From positions 930,001-994,000 of the forward strand of contig NZ_CP066779.1 of assembly GCF_016598535.1 (NCBI RefSeq): 64,000 bases of DNA. Reading direction: 5' to 3'. Position numbers and translations under genes: made by a program. How positions within the stretch are numbered: position 1 is the first letter of the stretch; every line of letters starts with the position of its first letter. Source of the DNA: Rhodococcus sp. P-2. Its GTDB lineage: Bacteria; Actinomycetota; Actinomycetes; Mycobacteriales; Mycobacteriaceae. The notes below the pieces were generated by a model. It saw only the letters and a list, made by a program, of their open reading frames with translations, searched no databases and was not told where the DNA came from. This document shows positions 28,641 to 38,109 of this stretch, piece by piece.

Positions 28641-29500
28641 CCACGACGACGAAGTACGCAACTCAAGATCTTGCCTTGAAACAGGTAGGTCAACGGTCCA
28701 TCACCGTGCCGAATGCATCTCGCATCGGACGCCATCGTCGTCCGCAGCCGTCCGCTGTTACACAGTGGTGGACTCTTACCGGCCGTACCGTTCGCGCAAT
28801 GATTCGCCGCCACGAATTGCTCGTCGCAATCGTCGCGCCATTGATCTTCACGGTCGGCTTTTACCTGCCCCTCAAGTTTGTAATGCAGCTGCAGGGAATC
28901 AATTACGCACAGTTCTTGATGCCGATCATCGTCTTGCAGGCGATGGCCTTTACTTCGATCTCAGCGGCGCAGATGTCGGCGACCGAACGCATCACAGGCT
29001 TCAGCAGTCGGATGCAAACCATGCCGGTATTCGGCCCGGTTCCACTGTTTTCGCGGATGAGTAGTGGATTCCTCCGGTCAGTCGTCTCACTGACAGCAGC
29101 TCTGATCTACGGATACGCGATCGGATTTCGCTTCGTCGGTGGTCTGTCACAGGCCGTGCTCTTCTGCGTGATCGCGTTGACTTTCAGTACATGTTTGGCG
29201 CTCGGTGGTGATGCAATCGGCTCACTGTCGAAGAGCCCGCAAGCAACCAGTCAGGCATTGACACTTCCCCAATTGATCCTCGGAATGCTCTCGTGTGGAT
29301 TTGTTCCGGAGAGCGGATTCCCGGAATGGATCAGACCGTTCGTACGCAATCAGCCCGTATCTCAGTTCTCCTACGCCATGCGTGACCTGGCTGCCGGCAC
29401 CCTCACACCGAATACGTTGGTGCCAGTTGCGGCTTGGTCGATCGGCTTGATAGCGGTATGTGGGCCTCTCGCATACTGGGCAAGTACGAGGCGTGTGTAA
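28637..29500 (+). CDS. ABC-2 type exporter permease (DrrB-like)
   Basis: A 287-residue membrane protein with about six hydrophobic segments (for example LLVAIVAPLIFTVGFYLPL and VLFCVIALTFSTCLALG). It ends with the ABC-2 signature region around PQLILGMLSCGFVPESGFP. The GTG start overlaps the ATPase stop (GTGA). It pairs with the next permease, so the transporter is probably a DrrA2-B-C heteromer. Confidence 0.93.
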   Translation: MTTTTKYATQDLALKQVGQRSITVPNASRIGRHRRPQPSAVTQWWTLTGRTVRAMIRRHELLVAIVAPLIFTVGFYLPLKFVMQLQGINYAQFLMPIIVLQAMAFTSISAAQMSATERITGFSSRMQTMPVFGPVPLFSRMSSGFLRSVVSLTAALIYGYAIGFRFVGGLSQAVLFCVIALTFSTCLALGGDAIGSLSKSPQATSQALTLPQLILGMLSCGFVPESGFPEWIRPFVRNQPVSQFSYAMRDLAAGTLTPNTLVPVAAWSIGLIAVCGPLAYWASTRRV

Positions 29501-30354
29501 TGAGTTCTCTCGAAAAGAGCGAGGAAATACGCAGCGGGCGGACGCTCGCTTTCCCACTACCCAACGCTGCACTACCCGAGAGTTCGGCTGGTGCGCTCTG
29601 GACCCACAGCCTCATACAGGCGAAACGCCTTCTGATCACTTGGGCGCGCGATCCTTCGACCACAATCCAAGCGCTCGTTTACCCCGCATTGACCTTGATC
29701 ATGTTTCGCGTTGTTCTGGGTAATTCCATCACCGCTGCCACCGGGCAATCGAGTATCTACGGGACAGTCCCGCTCATCATTCTCGTGGGAGCGATGTTCG
29801 GTTCGATCGCCAGCGCAGTTGGCTTGCGGAGCGAGAGGAAGAGCGGTCTGCTCGCTCGTTTCTGGACGCTGCCCGCACACCGCGCGTCGGGTCTAGTAGG
29901 CCGGATGATGGCCGAGGCCGTTCGAGTTCTACTGACCACGATCGTCATCATCGGCGTAGGTTATGCCGTCGGGTTCCGGTTCACTCAGGGCCCGCTTGCG
30001 GCAGTGGCAATGATACTTCTACCCATCGCATTCGGCATCGGGTTCGCGGTAATGGTCACGGCTCTCGCCACCATGTCGGAAAATGTCCCCCTCGTCGAAT
30101 TGGTTTCCATTGGGTGCACCTTGTTGATGTTCTTCAACAGCGGTTTTGTCCCGACAATGGCATATCCGGTTTGGCTTCAACCCGTAATTGCCGCACAACC
30201 GATGTCCGTCGCAGTCGACGCGATGCGCGGACTTTCACTCGGCGGGCCGGTGCTCGTACCGGTACTGAAAATGCTTGCCTGGTCAGCGGGAATGATCGCT
30301 GTATTTCTGTATCCTGCGATTCGGGGTTACCGCCGCGCGGCGGAGACTTCATGA
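29500..30354 (+). CDS. ABC-2 type exporter permease (DrrC-like)
   Basis: A 284-residue paralogue of the preceding permease. The ATG at 29500 overlaps the previous stop by one base (TAATG). Upstream codons of the frame belong to the first permease. Membrane segments include ALVYPALTLIMFRVVLG and LVELVSIGCTLLMFFNSGF, followed by the FVPTMAYPVWLQPVIAAQP loop matching that of its partner. It completes the exporter drrA-B-C. Confidence 0.93.
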   Translation: MSSLEKSEEIRSGRTLAFPLPNAALPESSAGALWTHSLIQAKRLLITWARDPSTTIQALVYPALTLIMFRVVLGNSITAATGQSSIYGTVPLIILVGAMFGSIASAVGLRSERKSGLLARFWTLPAHRASGLVGRMMAEAVRVLLTTIVIIGVGYAVGFRFTQGPLAAVAMILLPIAFGIGFAVMVTALATMSENVPLVELVSIGCTLLMFFNSGFVPTMAYPVWLQPVIAAQPMSVAVDAMRGLSLGGPVLVPVLKMLAWSAGMIAVFLYPAIRGYRRAAETS

Positions 30355-30486
30355 CAGACACAACCAGCGCGTGTGCCCTTCCACAGAATTTGAAAATCTG
30401 AATCCGGTAACGGACCACAAACAATAACCGACTTAATTCTCTGAATGCGACATGGTCGCAATCGATCAACCGAAAGGTATGAGGTC

Positions 30487-31536
30487 TTGACGCGAAATTC
30501 CACTACCTGGCGACGCACCGTACAGATCGGTGTATTGGCTGTTGCCAGCTCACTGCTCACAGCCGGCCTCGCGCAGGCCACCCCCGCGCGCGTCGGTGGC
30601 GACTCATCCGAATCAGCGTCGACAGGCTCCTACATCAAATCCGTCGAGAAGGTCAACGACCGTCAGCTCGTCGTCAACGTCTACGCGGCGTCGATGGACA
30701 AGGACGTTCCGATTCAGGTGATCACCCCGGCAGACAACTCGGAACCTCGCCCGATCGTCTATCTGCTGAACGGTGCCGGCGGCGGAGAAGATGCCGCCAC
30801 ATGGGAACTACAAACTGACGTAGTCGATTTCTTCGCTGACAAGAACGTGAACGTCGCCACGCCTGTCGGTGGGCGTCTCTCCTACTACACCGACTGGGAG
30901 AAGGACGACCCCAAGGCCGGACGGAACAAGTGGTCGACCTTCCTGGGCAAGGAATTGCCTCCATTGTTGAACGAAGAGCTGGGTAGCAACGGTAAGCAAG
31001 CCATCTCGGCCATCTCGATGTCCGGTACATCAGTACTGAACTTGGCGATCGAGTACCCCGGTTTCTACAGTTCTGTTGCCGCCTACAGTGGCTGCGCACA
31101 GACCAGCGATCCCCTCGGACAAGCATTCGTCCGGACAACCACGGAATGGATCGGCGGCGTCGAGGACATCACGAATATGTGGGGTCCATTGGACGGACCG
31201 GGATGGGTCGAACACGATCCGCTCGTCAACGCCGAGAAGCTGCGTGGGACGCCCATTTACATGAGCACGGGCAACGGAATTCCCGGAATTCCGAACGACA
31301 CTTTCCTCAACCCACGCCTGAGCGATGGTCGCGCGTACACCGAGAACCAGATCATCATCGGCGGCCCAATCGAGGCAGCGACCAACCTTTGCACTTCGAA
31401 CATGGCCAAGCGCCTGTATGAATTGAATATTCCGGCCGTTGTCGACTTCCAGCCGGTCGGGACCCACTCGTGGGGCTACTGGCAGGATCAGCTACACAAA
31501 TCATGGCCGTTCATCGCCGGTTCGCTCGGAATCTAA
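30487..31536 (+). CDS. Secreted antigen-85-like mycolyltransferase/esterase
   Basis: A 349-residue alpha/beta-hydrolase with a signal peptide (RRTVQIGVLAVASSLLTAGLA, followed by QATPA). Antigen-85 features are the nucleophile Ser177 in ISMSGTS and His327 in GTHSWGYWQDQL. The glycine usually preceding the nucleophile motif is changed (SAISMSG). Antigen-85 proteins move mycolates between trehalose and arabinogalactan. Here the gene follows the exporter and precedes the NRPS genes, so it may instead process or acylate the exported peptide. The TTG at 30487 is chosen because it puts the signal peptide at the N-terminus. An ATG at 30445 is possible. Confidence 0.88.
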   Translation: MTRNSTTWRRTVQIGVLAVASSLLTAGLAQATPARVGGDSSESASTGSYIKSVEKVNDRQLVVNVYAASMDKDVPIQVITPADNSEPRPIVYLLNGAGGGEDAATWELQTDVVDFFADKNVNVATPVGGRLSYYTDWEKDDPKAGRNKWSTFLGKELPPLLNEELGSNGKQAISAISMSGTSVLNLAIEYPGFYSSVAAYSGCAQTSDPLGQAFVRTTTEWIGGVEDITNMWGPLDGPGWVEHDPLVNAEKLRGTPIYMSTGNGIPGIPNDTFLNPRLSDGRAYTENQIIIGGPIEAATNLCTSNMAKRLYELNIPAVVDFQPVGTHSWGYWQDQLHKSWPFIAGSLGI

Positions 31537-31557
31537 GACAACCGCGGGAACATAACC

Positions 31558-31603
31558 AGCCAGCCTGTTCTTCTCGATCAAATGCGATAAGAACAGGCTG
31601 GCT
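31558..31603. terminator. Bidirectional terminator between esterase and phosphatase genes
   Basis: A 15-bp perfect stem (31558-31572 with 31589-31603) closes a 16-base loop that can form a small inner stem TCG/CGA. It is followed by TTTCCTC on the plus strand. It separates two convergent genes. Confidence 0.85.
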
Positions 31604-31615
31604 TTCCTCTATACC

Positions 31616-32254
31616 TCAGTCCGTAGGTACATGGCTTGCGGAATAGCTGACATCAACGAGGGCTTCGCCAGAAAAAGTGACTGAAGTGATCGAAGTGTGA
31701 ACCACATCGCGTTCATGCTGTCGACGCCACAATGATTCGCTCCTCAACGAACGCCGCAAGGTACAGATGGGCAGCTCGTGACTGAAGCACACGCCCTCCT
31801 TGCCCGCGCTCCGACGCCGAGCCGAATCCAGGGCAGCAGACATACGTCTGACCATCGATTTGTAGCTCTCCCCCCACGAAGGCGTCACTGGATTCCACGT
31901 TTTGAGCAGCAACCCGACCGACGGCTTCAGTCTCGGGTCTCCCGCTGCGATCCCGTCGAACCTTCCCTCCCACTCCACAAGATCTTCGTTCTTCTCGATG
32001 GGTAGATTCAACAAATCGGCTAGCGGAGTGGCAGTCTCAATCGCACGTTCGAGCGGGCTGGAGAAGATCGAAGAGATTGGACGATCACCGAGAATCTCGG
32101 CGACTGCCTTCGCCTGGCGATTGCCCAATTCGGAAAGCGAGTATCCGGGTAGCCGGCCGTAGATTACTTTCGACGGATTGAACACCTCTCCGTGACGTAC
32201 GAAATGCACGACAGTGCGAGGTTCGGCCGACCGAGCCGGGGTTTCATCAGTCAT
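31616..32254 (-). CDS. Histidine phosphatase superfamily protein
   Basis: A 212-residue phosphoglycerate-mutase-like phosphatase. The catalytic RHG is at residues 20-22 (FVRHGEVFNP), the second Arg lies in SSPLERAIETA, and the second His in CFSHELPI. The start overlaps the NRPS stop by four bases (ATGA), so it is translated as the last gene of the NRPS operon. Its role could be removal of a phosphate from a sugar or peptide intermediate, or simple metabolite clean-up. The substrate is unknown. Confidence 0.9.
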   Translation of the reverse strand: MTDETPARSAEPRTVVHFVRHGEVFNPSKVIYGRLPGYSLSELGNRQAKAVAEILGDRPISSIFSSPLERAIETATPLADLLNLPIEKNEDLVEWEGRFDGIAAGDPRLKPSVGLLLKTWNPVTPSWGESYKSMVRRMSAALDSARRRSAGKEGVCFSHELPICTLRRSLRSESLWRRQHERDVVHTSITSVTFSGEALVDVSYSASHVPTD

Positions 32255-35200
32255 GACGAGCGCTTCTCCTGCATACGTAGGTACTCGGCGACGATCGGCC
32301 CGATCAACTCGAGCTTGTCCGGATGCATCATCGACGTGTGATTGCTGTCGATATCGATGTCAGTGATCTGTCCACCGATCACCGATCTCCATTCGTCTGT
32401 CACTGTGAAGTCCATGTCCATGTCCGCAGCTGCCCGGAACATCACCACGTCGCCATCATATTTGCGCGGCGCATACCCGGAGATCAATTCACCACTCGCC
32501 GAAGCGAAGTCGTAAAGTGCGCCAATCTGTGTCTCAGTCATGAACGACACCGAGTCCAGCGTTTTACCGATAGCGATGATCTGGCTGCGATCAAGAGAAT
32601 TGGCGTCGGCACCTTCACCGAGTTCCACTCCCCAACTAGCTGCCATGTCACGGGTGTTCTCGAGCGCTACATCATCGTCGACCTCCCTCGGATGACGTGG
32701 GTCCACCATGAACAGAGAGACCTCGAAACCTTGCTCGCGTAAAAGAACAGCACATGCATGGCCGATGAACCCTCCAACTGAGTGGCCGATTATGTTAAAC
32801 GGTCCAGTCGGATTCACATCGATCATCTCACGCACGTAACGGTGCGCTAGCTCGTCGACAGAGGTCGGTAATGCCCACGCCTCCGTCATTACGGGAGTTT
32901 GCAGGCCGTAGATCGGTGTATCTGCCTCTAGATACGGAGCGAAGCCCGAGGCCTTCCACGCCAGACCACTCATTGCATGGATATAGAAGAGCGGTGGCCG
33001 CTGTCCTTCGATGCGAACGGGAAAGAGCACGCCGATCGCATGATCGTCCGGTGTCGCGGAACCTGATTCCCGAGCATCTTCGATCCTGGCAGCGAGCAAT
33101 TCGGGTGTCGATGCGCCGAAGAGCATGCGGACAGGAACATCGAAATCGAGTGTGCTGCTCAAGTTGGCGGTCAATTTCATCGCGATGAGGGAGTTGCCAC
33201 CCAACTCGAAGAAATCATCATCCAACCCCACCCGATCAACACCCAACACACCCACAAACGCCGACGCCACCACCAACTCCACCGACGACACCGGAGCCCG
33301 AAACACCCGAGCCTCGAACACCGGCTCCGGCAACAACGCCCGATCCAACTTCCCCGACGAATTAAGTGGGAACGCATCCAACACCACCACAGCAGCCGGA
33401 ACCATATAACCCGGAACCCGCTCCCCCACAAACCCCCGCAACACACTCACATCCACAACCGACCCCACCGCCGGCACCACATACCCCACCAACTGATCAC
33501 CCATCGCCGACCCACGCACCACCACCGCAGCCGACAACACCGACCCATGCGACACCAACGCCGCCTCGATCTCCCCCAACTCGATCCGCTGACCACGGAA
33601 CTTCACCTGAAAATCAGTACGACCGATGTACTCCAACTCACCAATCGAGTTCCAACGGACAAGATCCCCCGTCCGATACATCCGCTCACCCGAACCGAAC
33701 GGCGACGCCACAAACCGATCCGCACTCAAATCCGGACGACCCACATACCCCCGAGCCAACTGCACACCCGACAAATACAACTCACCCGCAACACCCACAG
33801 CAACCGGCCGAAGGCGCGAATCCAACACAAACACCCGGCAATTCCACTCCGGCACACCAATCGAGACCACAGTCCCCGACCCAGCAGCCGTCACATCCGC
33901 AAACGTAAACGACACCGCCGCCTCAGTCGGACCATACAAATTATGCAACCGCGCCGACGACACCAACCCGAACTCACGCACCGCCTCCACCGGCAACGCC
34001 TCACCGATCACCAACACATCACGCAACGAACCCAACAACCCCGGATCCACCAACGACGAAAACGTCGACAACATCGTCGGCACAAAATCCGTCACCGACA
34101 CACCCTGATCATCAATCACCGACGCCAAATACCCCGGATCCCGATGACCATCAGCCGCCGCCAACACCAACACCGCACCCACCCGCAACGGCATGAAAAA
34201 ACCCCACAACGACACAGCGAACGTCGTCGCCGTCGTCTGCAAATACACATCAGACGTCGGCCAGCGGTACTCGACCGGCATGAACTCCAACTGATTCACA
34301 ATCGCCGCATGCGAGACCGCCACACCCTTCGGCCGACCCGTCGACCCCGACGTGAAAATCACATACGCCGTATTCGACGCCCGCAACGGCGAGCGCCGAT
34401 CCACATCAGAAACCCGCGCACCCGAAAAACCAGACACATCAACAACATCCACACACACAACCCGACGACCCGACGCCACGAAACCATCACGCTCCGTCGA
34501 CACCACACACACCGGGTCCGCCGAATCCAACACATACTCATTACGCGAAGACGGCGCATCAGGATCCAACGGCACCCACGCCCCACCCGCACGCACAATC
34601 GCATACAAACCAACCAACAAATCAACCGACCGCCGAACAGCCAACCCCACCAACGACTCCGGCCCAACACCCAAACCAATCAAATAACGCGCAAACCTAT
34701 TAACCCTCTCATCGAACTCCCCATACGAGAGCACCACATCCCCACACACCACCGCCCGCGACCCCGAACAAACCCCCACCACAGAATCAAAACCATCCAA
34801 CAACAACCCACCCACAACCGGACGAGACGTGTCGTTCCACGACTCGAGCACCAAAGCACGCTCAGGCGCCGTCATGACCTCGACGTCACCGACCGCTGAA
34901 CCGGGATCTGCGACCATCGCGCGCAGTATGCGGACAAACCGATCGGTGAAGGCGGACACGGTCGAGGCATCGAACAGATCCGTGGCGTAGAGCCAGGACA
35001 GCACGATCCCCGCGGCATCCCCCGACTCGTTTTCCCGTGGAGCTGCGGTCAATTGCAAATCGAACTTCGCGATGTCGACGCCCGCGTCGAATCCGGAGAC
35101 ACGCAGTCCGGGCAATTCCAGTGCGTCGTCGGCCATGTTCTGGAAGAACAGCGCAACTTGGAACAACGGGTGGTGCGCTTGGGATCGTGCCGGGTCGAGC

Positions 35201-38109
35201 ACTTCGACAAGCCGCTCGAATGGCACATCGGCGTTGGCGAAAGCCCCCAGATCGATGTCACGCACATGGTCGAACAAATCGGAGAAGCTTGCTCCTGGGT
35301 TCACGGCCGTGCGTAACACCAGGGTGTTTACGAACATGCCGATCAGATCGTCGAGTTCGGGTTCCCCTCGTCCAGAGATTGGTGAACCGATCGCCACGTC
35401 ACCGCTGCCGCTCGACCTTGCCAACAGTACCGCCAGCGCCGCATGGACGACCATGAACAGTGACACGTTGTGGTCAAGTGCGAGTTGCTCCAGGGCACTG
35501 TGCAATTCAGCGTCCACGTCCGAACGGTGGACGCCGCCCCTGGTGGAGAGAATTGAGGGTCGTGGACGGTCGGCCGGGAGTTCGATCTTCTCCGGCAGGT
35601 CTCGCAAGGTCGTCTTCCAGTACGCGAGCTGCTCGGACATCAATGATGTAGGATCGGAATCCACGCCGAGAACCTCACGCTGCCACATCGCGAAGTCTGC
35701 GTACTGCACCGGCAGCGGTGTCCACTCCGGACTCCGGCCGTCCACACGCGCAAGGTAGGCGAACGCAACGTCCCGAACCAACGGCGCTACGGAAACGCCG
35801 TCCGCTGAAATGTGGTGAATGACCATCGCCAGGACGTACTCGGACGGATCCGTCTGGAAAAGCTTGACCCGCAACGGAACTGCCGAGCTGACGTCGAATC
35901 CGGCGGTAACGAGCGTCAACAGTTCGCCGAGAAGTGCCGAATCGGCCAACGGAACGGGATCGAGGTCGATGTCTGCGGTCGATTCCGGCAGAATTTGCTG
36001 ATAGCCCACACCGTCGATTCTTGGGTAGACAGTACGAAGGACTTCGTGCCGAGCTACGACGTCACCGACCGCTGAGGCGAGCGCAACCGTGTCAAGCTCA
36101 CCACTCAGGCGGAGGACGATCGGAATGTTGTTGACAGCAGATTCGGAATCGAACTGGCTCAGGAACCACATCCGTTGCTGCGCCAGCGACAACGGCACAT
36201 GTTCCGGACGAATCACCGGCGCAAGCTGTACTCTGACGGACCCCTCCGCCTCGGCTTCGATTCGGGCAGCCAATGCTTCGACCGTCGATACCTCGAAGAG
36301 GGTTTTCACCTGAATGCGTGTCCCGAACGCAGCTCCGAGACGTCCAGCCAGCCTTGCTGCAACAAGTGAGTTGCCGCCGAGTTCGAAGAAGTCGTCTTCG
36401 GCACCGACCCTCTCGACTCCGAGCAGGTCGGCGAAGGCCGCTGCCACGAGTACCTGTGCAGGCGTTGATGGTTCGCGGTACGCACGCGAGATGAAGATCG
36501 GCTCGGGAAGGCTGTCGGTGTCCAACTTACCCACTGGGGTGAGAGGAATCCGGTCGATGACCATGATCGATGCAGGCACCATGTGGCGCGGAAGAACGGC
36601 CCGAGCGCTGGCGGTCAACGAGTCTGGGTCCAGGTCGACGTCGGCATTCGCCATGACATACGACACCAGCGCGGCGTCACCTGAGGAACCGGTGATCGCG
36701 ACGGTGGCGACGAAGTCGACTCCGGGTTGGGCGGCAAGGACGGCATTGATCTCGCCCAGTTCGATCCGGAAGCCGCGAATCTTGACCTGTGAGTCCCCCC
36801 GCCCGAGATATTCGAGGTCGCGCTCACCACCGGTCTGATCGGTGGCTCCGCCATCGCCGCCGGTGCGGATCCACCGCACGGTATCGCCGGTCCGGTAGAG
36901 CCGCTCCCCGGCGCCGCCGAGCGGATTTGCGACAAAACTTGCCGCCGTAGTTGCGGACAGGCCGTTGTACCCGCGGGCAAGGTGGGTGCCCGACAGGTAG
37001 AGTTCGCCGGCGGTTCCGGTGGCGACCGGCTGAAGTCGAGAATCGAGGACGAACACGCCGACACCACGGACGGGACCACCGATCGTCACGGGACGATCGA
37101 CGGTCAACTCGGCGATGTTGCTGGCGACGGTGGCTTCCGTGGGTCCGTATGCGTTGAAGAACCGTCGGCCGGGCGCCCAGGTGGACAGCAGCGCGGGTGA
37201 ACACGCTTCACCGCCGACGACCACCACCGCGAGATTGTCGAACTGGTGGGCGCCGTCAAGGGAAATCGAACCCAGCGCTGCCGGGGTCACAAACGCGTGC
37301 GTGATCTTTTCCGCCACCAGGAGTTCCGCGAGTTCGTCGCCGCCGAACATGTCCGGACGCGCGATCACCATCGTCGAGCCTGCACCGACGGCGAGCAGCA
37401 GTTCGAGCACGGAAGCGTCGAAACTCGGCGAAGCAAAATGCAGTGTCCGCGACGTAGAGGTGAGCGCATACCGTTCGACCTGTTCCGCACACAGGTCTGA
37501 AAGCCCGGCGTGGGTGACGACGACGCCCTTGGGCCGTCCTGTCGACCCCGAGGTGTAGATCACGTATGCCGGATGATCCACGCGAAGGGTTCGAACGCGT
37601 TCGGTATACGAGACCGGATCCGGGGAGATACCGGACAACTCGGCCGTCAACACGTCGCCGTCCACTTCCAGCCATTGGACGCTGCGAGGGCGGTCGATAG
37701 CGTACGCGGCCGTGGTCAGCCCTATCGAGGCTGCAGAATCGGTGATCATGTGTTCGACGCGGTCTGCAGGATAGCTGGGATCGACCGGCACGAAAGCTGC
37801 GCCGGTCTTGGCCACCGCCCACACCGCACAGACCGACTCGACGGAGCGGGGAATCGACACCGCCACCCGGTCCTCCGGCCCGATTCCGCGGCTGATGAGC
37901 AACCGAGCCAGACGCGAGGACAGCGCGTCCACTTCGGCATAAGTGAGGGTTTGACCCCCGAATGTGATCGCCGGTGCTGCTGGGTTGAGGTCCACTGCAG
38001 CTGCGAGTAACTGAGGCAGCAATGGCACCCGCGCGCGCCTGGTGCGTGCCGGTCGTTCGTTCCTGCCGGCGCGAGATGTCTTCCGCCGGGTCGCGTCGTC
38101 AGTACTCAT
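32251..38109 (-). CDS. Non-ribosomal peptide synthetase, terminal subunit (A-T-C-A-T-TE)
   Basis: A 1,952-residue terminal subunit. A1 is about residues 25-560, with T1 at Ser581. C spans about 620-1060 with an intact HHISADG. A2 is about 1072-1600, with T2 at Ser1640. A type I thioesterase follows, with nucleophile Ser1777 in GHSVGG. The ATG at 38109 follows AGGTGG by seven bases. The hand-read A1 code is DALFVGAVAK, unassigned. A2 reads AVWDLILVSK: the Asp that normally holds the substrate amino group is Ala1298. Residues 1072-1643 form the duplicated cassette. The protein starts with A, so its partner C is on the preceding subunit. The TE should release or cyclise the peptide. Confidence 0.97.
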   Translation of the reverse strand: MSTDDATRRKTSRAGRNERPARTRRARVPLLPQLLAAAVDLNPAAPAITFGGQTLTYAEVDALSSRLARLLISRGIGPEDRVAVSIPRSVESVCAVWAVAKTGAAFVPVDPSYPADRVEHMITDSAASIGLTTAAYAIDRPRSVQWLEVDGDVLTAELSGISPDPVSYTERVRTLRVDHPAYVIYTSGSTGRPKGVVVTHAGLSDLCAEQVERYALTSTSRTLHFASPSFDASVLELLLAVGAGSTMVIARPDMFGGDELAELLVAEKITHAFVTPAALGSISLDGAHQFDNLAVVVVGGEACSPALLSTWAPGRRFFNAYGPTEATVASNIAELTVDRPVTIGGPVRGVGVFVLDSRLQPVATGTAGELYLSGTHLARGYNGLSATTAASFVANPLGGAGERLYRTGDTVRWIRTGGDGGATDQTGGERDLEYLGRGDSQVKIRGFRIELGEINAVLAAQPGVDFVATVAITGSSGDAALVSYVMANADVDLDPDSLTASARAVLPRHMVPASIMVIDRIPLTPVGKLDTDSLPEPIFISRAYREPSTPAQVLVAAAFADLLGVERVGAEDDFFELGGNSLVAARLAGRLGAAFGTRIQVKTLFEVSTVEALAARIEAEAEGSVRVQLAPVIRPEHVPLSLAQQRMWFLSQFDSESAVNNIPIVLRLSGELDTVALASAVGDVVARHEVLRTVYPRIDGVGYQQILPESTADIDLDPVPLADSALLGELLTLVTAGFDVSSAVPLRVKLFQTDPSEYVLAMVIHHISADGVSVAPLVRDVAFAYLARVDGRSPEWTPLPVQYADFAMWQREVLGVDSDPTSLMSEQLAYWKTTLRDLPEKIELPADRPRPSILSTRGGVHRSDVDAELHSALEQLALDHNVSLFMVVHAALAVLLARSSGSGDVAIGSPISGRGEPELDDLIGMFVNTLVLRTAVNPGASFSDLFDHVRDIDLGAFANADVPFERLVEVLDPARSQAHHPLFQVALFFQNMADDALELPGLRVSGFDAGVDIAKFDLQLTAAPRENESGDAAGIVLSWLYATDLFDASTVSAFTDRFVRILRAMVADPGSAVGDVEVMTAPERALVLESWNDTSRPVVGGLLLDGFDSVVGVCSGSRAVVCGDVVLSYGEFDERVNRFARYLIGLGVGPESLVGLAVRRSVDLLVGLYAIVRAGGAWVPLDPDAPSSRNEYVLDSADPVCVVSTERDGFVASGRRVVCVDVVDVSGFSGARVSDVDRRSPLRASNTAYVIFTSGSTGRPKGVAVSHAAIVNQLEFMPVEYRWPTSDVYLQTTATTFAVSLWGFFMPLRVGAVLVLAAADGHRDPGYLASVIDDQGVSVTDFVPTMLSTFSSLVDPGLLGSLRDVLVIGEALPVEAVREFGLVSSARLHNLYGPTEAAVSFTFADVTAAGSGTVVSIGVPEWNCRVFVLDSRLRPVAVGVAGELYLSGVQLARGYVGRPDLSADRFVASPFGSGERMYRTGDLVRWNSIGELEYIGRTDFQVKFRGQRIELGEIEAALVSHGSVLSAAVVVRGSAMGDQLVGYVVPAVGSVVDVSVLRGFVGERVPGYMVPAAVVVLDAFPLNSSGKLDRALLPEPVFEARVFRAPVSSVELVVASAFVGVLGVDRVGLDDDFFELGGNSLIAMKLTANLSSTLDFDVPVRMLFGASTPELLAARIEDARESGSATPDDHAIGVLFPVRIEGQRPPLFYIHAMSGLAWKASGFAPYLEADTPIYGLQTPVMTEAWALPTSVDELAHRYVREMIDVNPTGPFNIIGHSVGGFIGHACAVLLREQGFEVSLFMVDPRHPREVDDDVALENTRDMAASWGVELGEGADANSLDRSQIIAIGKTLDSVSFMTETQIGALYDFASASGELISGYAPRKYDGDVVMFRAAADMDMDFTVTDEWRSVIGGQITDIDIDSNHTSMMHPDKLELIGPIVAEYLRMQEKRSS
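33180..34896 (-). repeat. A-T cassette, downstream copy of a 1,717-bp duplication
   Basis: Matches 57214-58930 at a constant offset of 24,034 with no gaps and about 14 mismatches by eye. Eight mismatches lie within 61 bases (34217-34277). The block runs from the C-A linker (around [17 protein letters not shown]) to just past the T-domain serine (GGNSLIA). Its coding strand is strikingly poor in C and rich in G and T compared with flanking NRPS sequence, pointing to a foreign source. Confidence 0.95.

Noticed and set aside
30351-30401. Sixteen-codon frame (MTDTTSACALPQNLKI) coupled by ATGA to the second permease
   Set aside because: Too short to judge, with no conservation data. The overlap could be chance.
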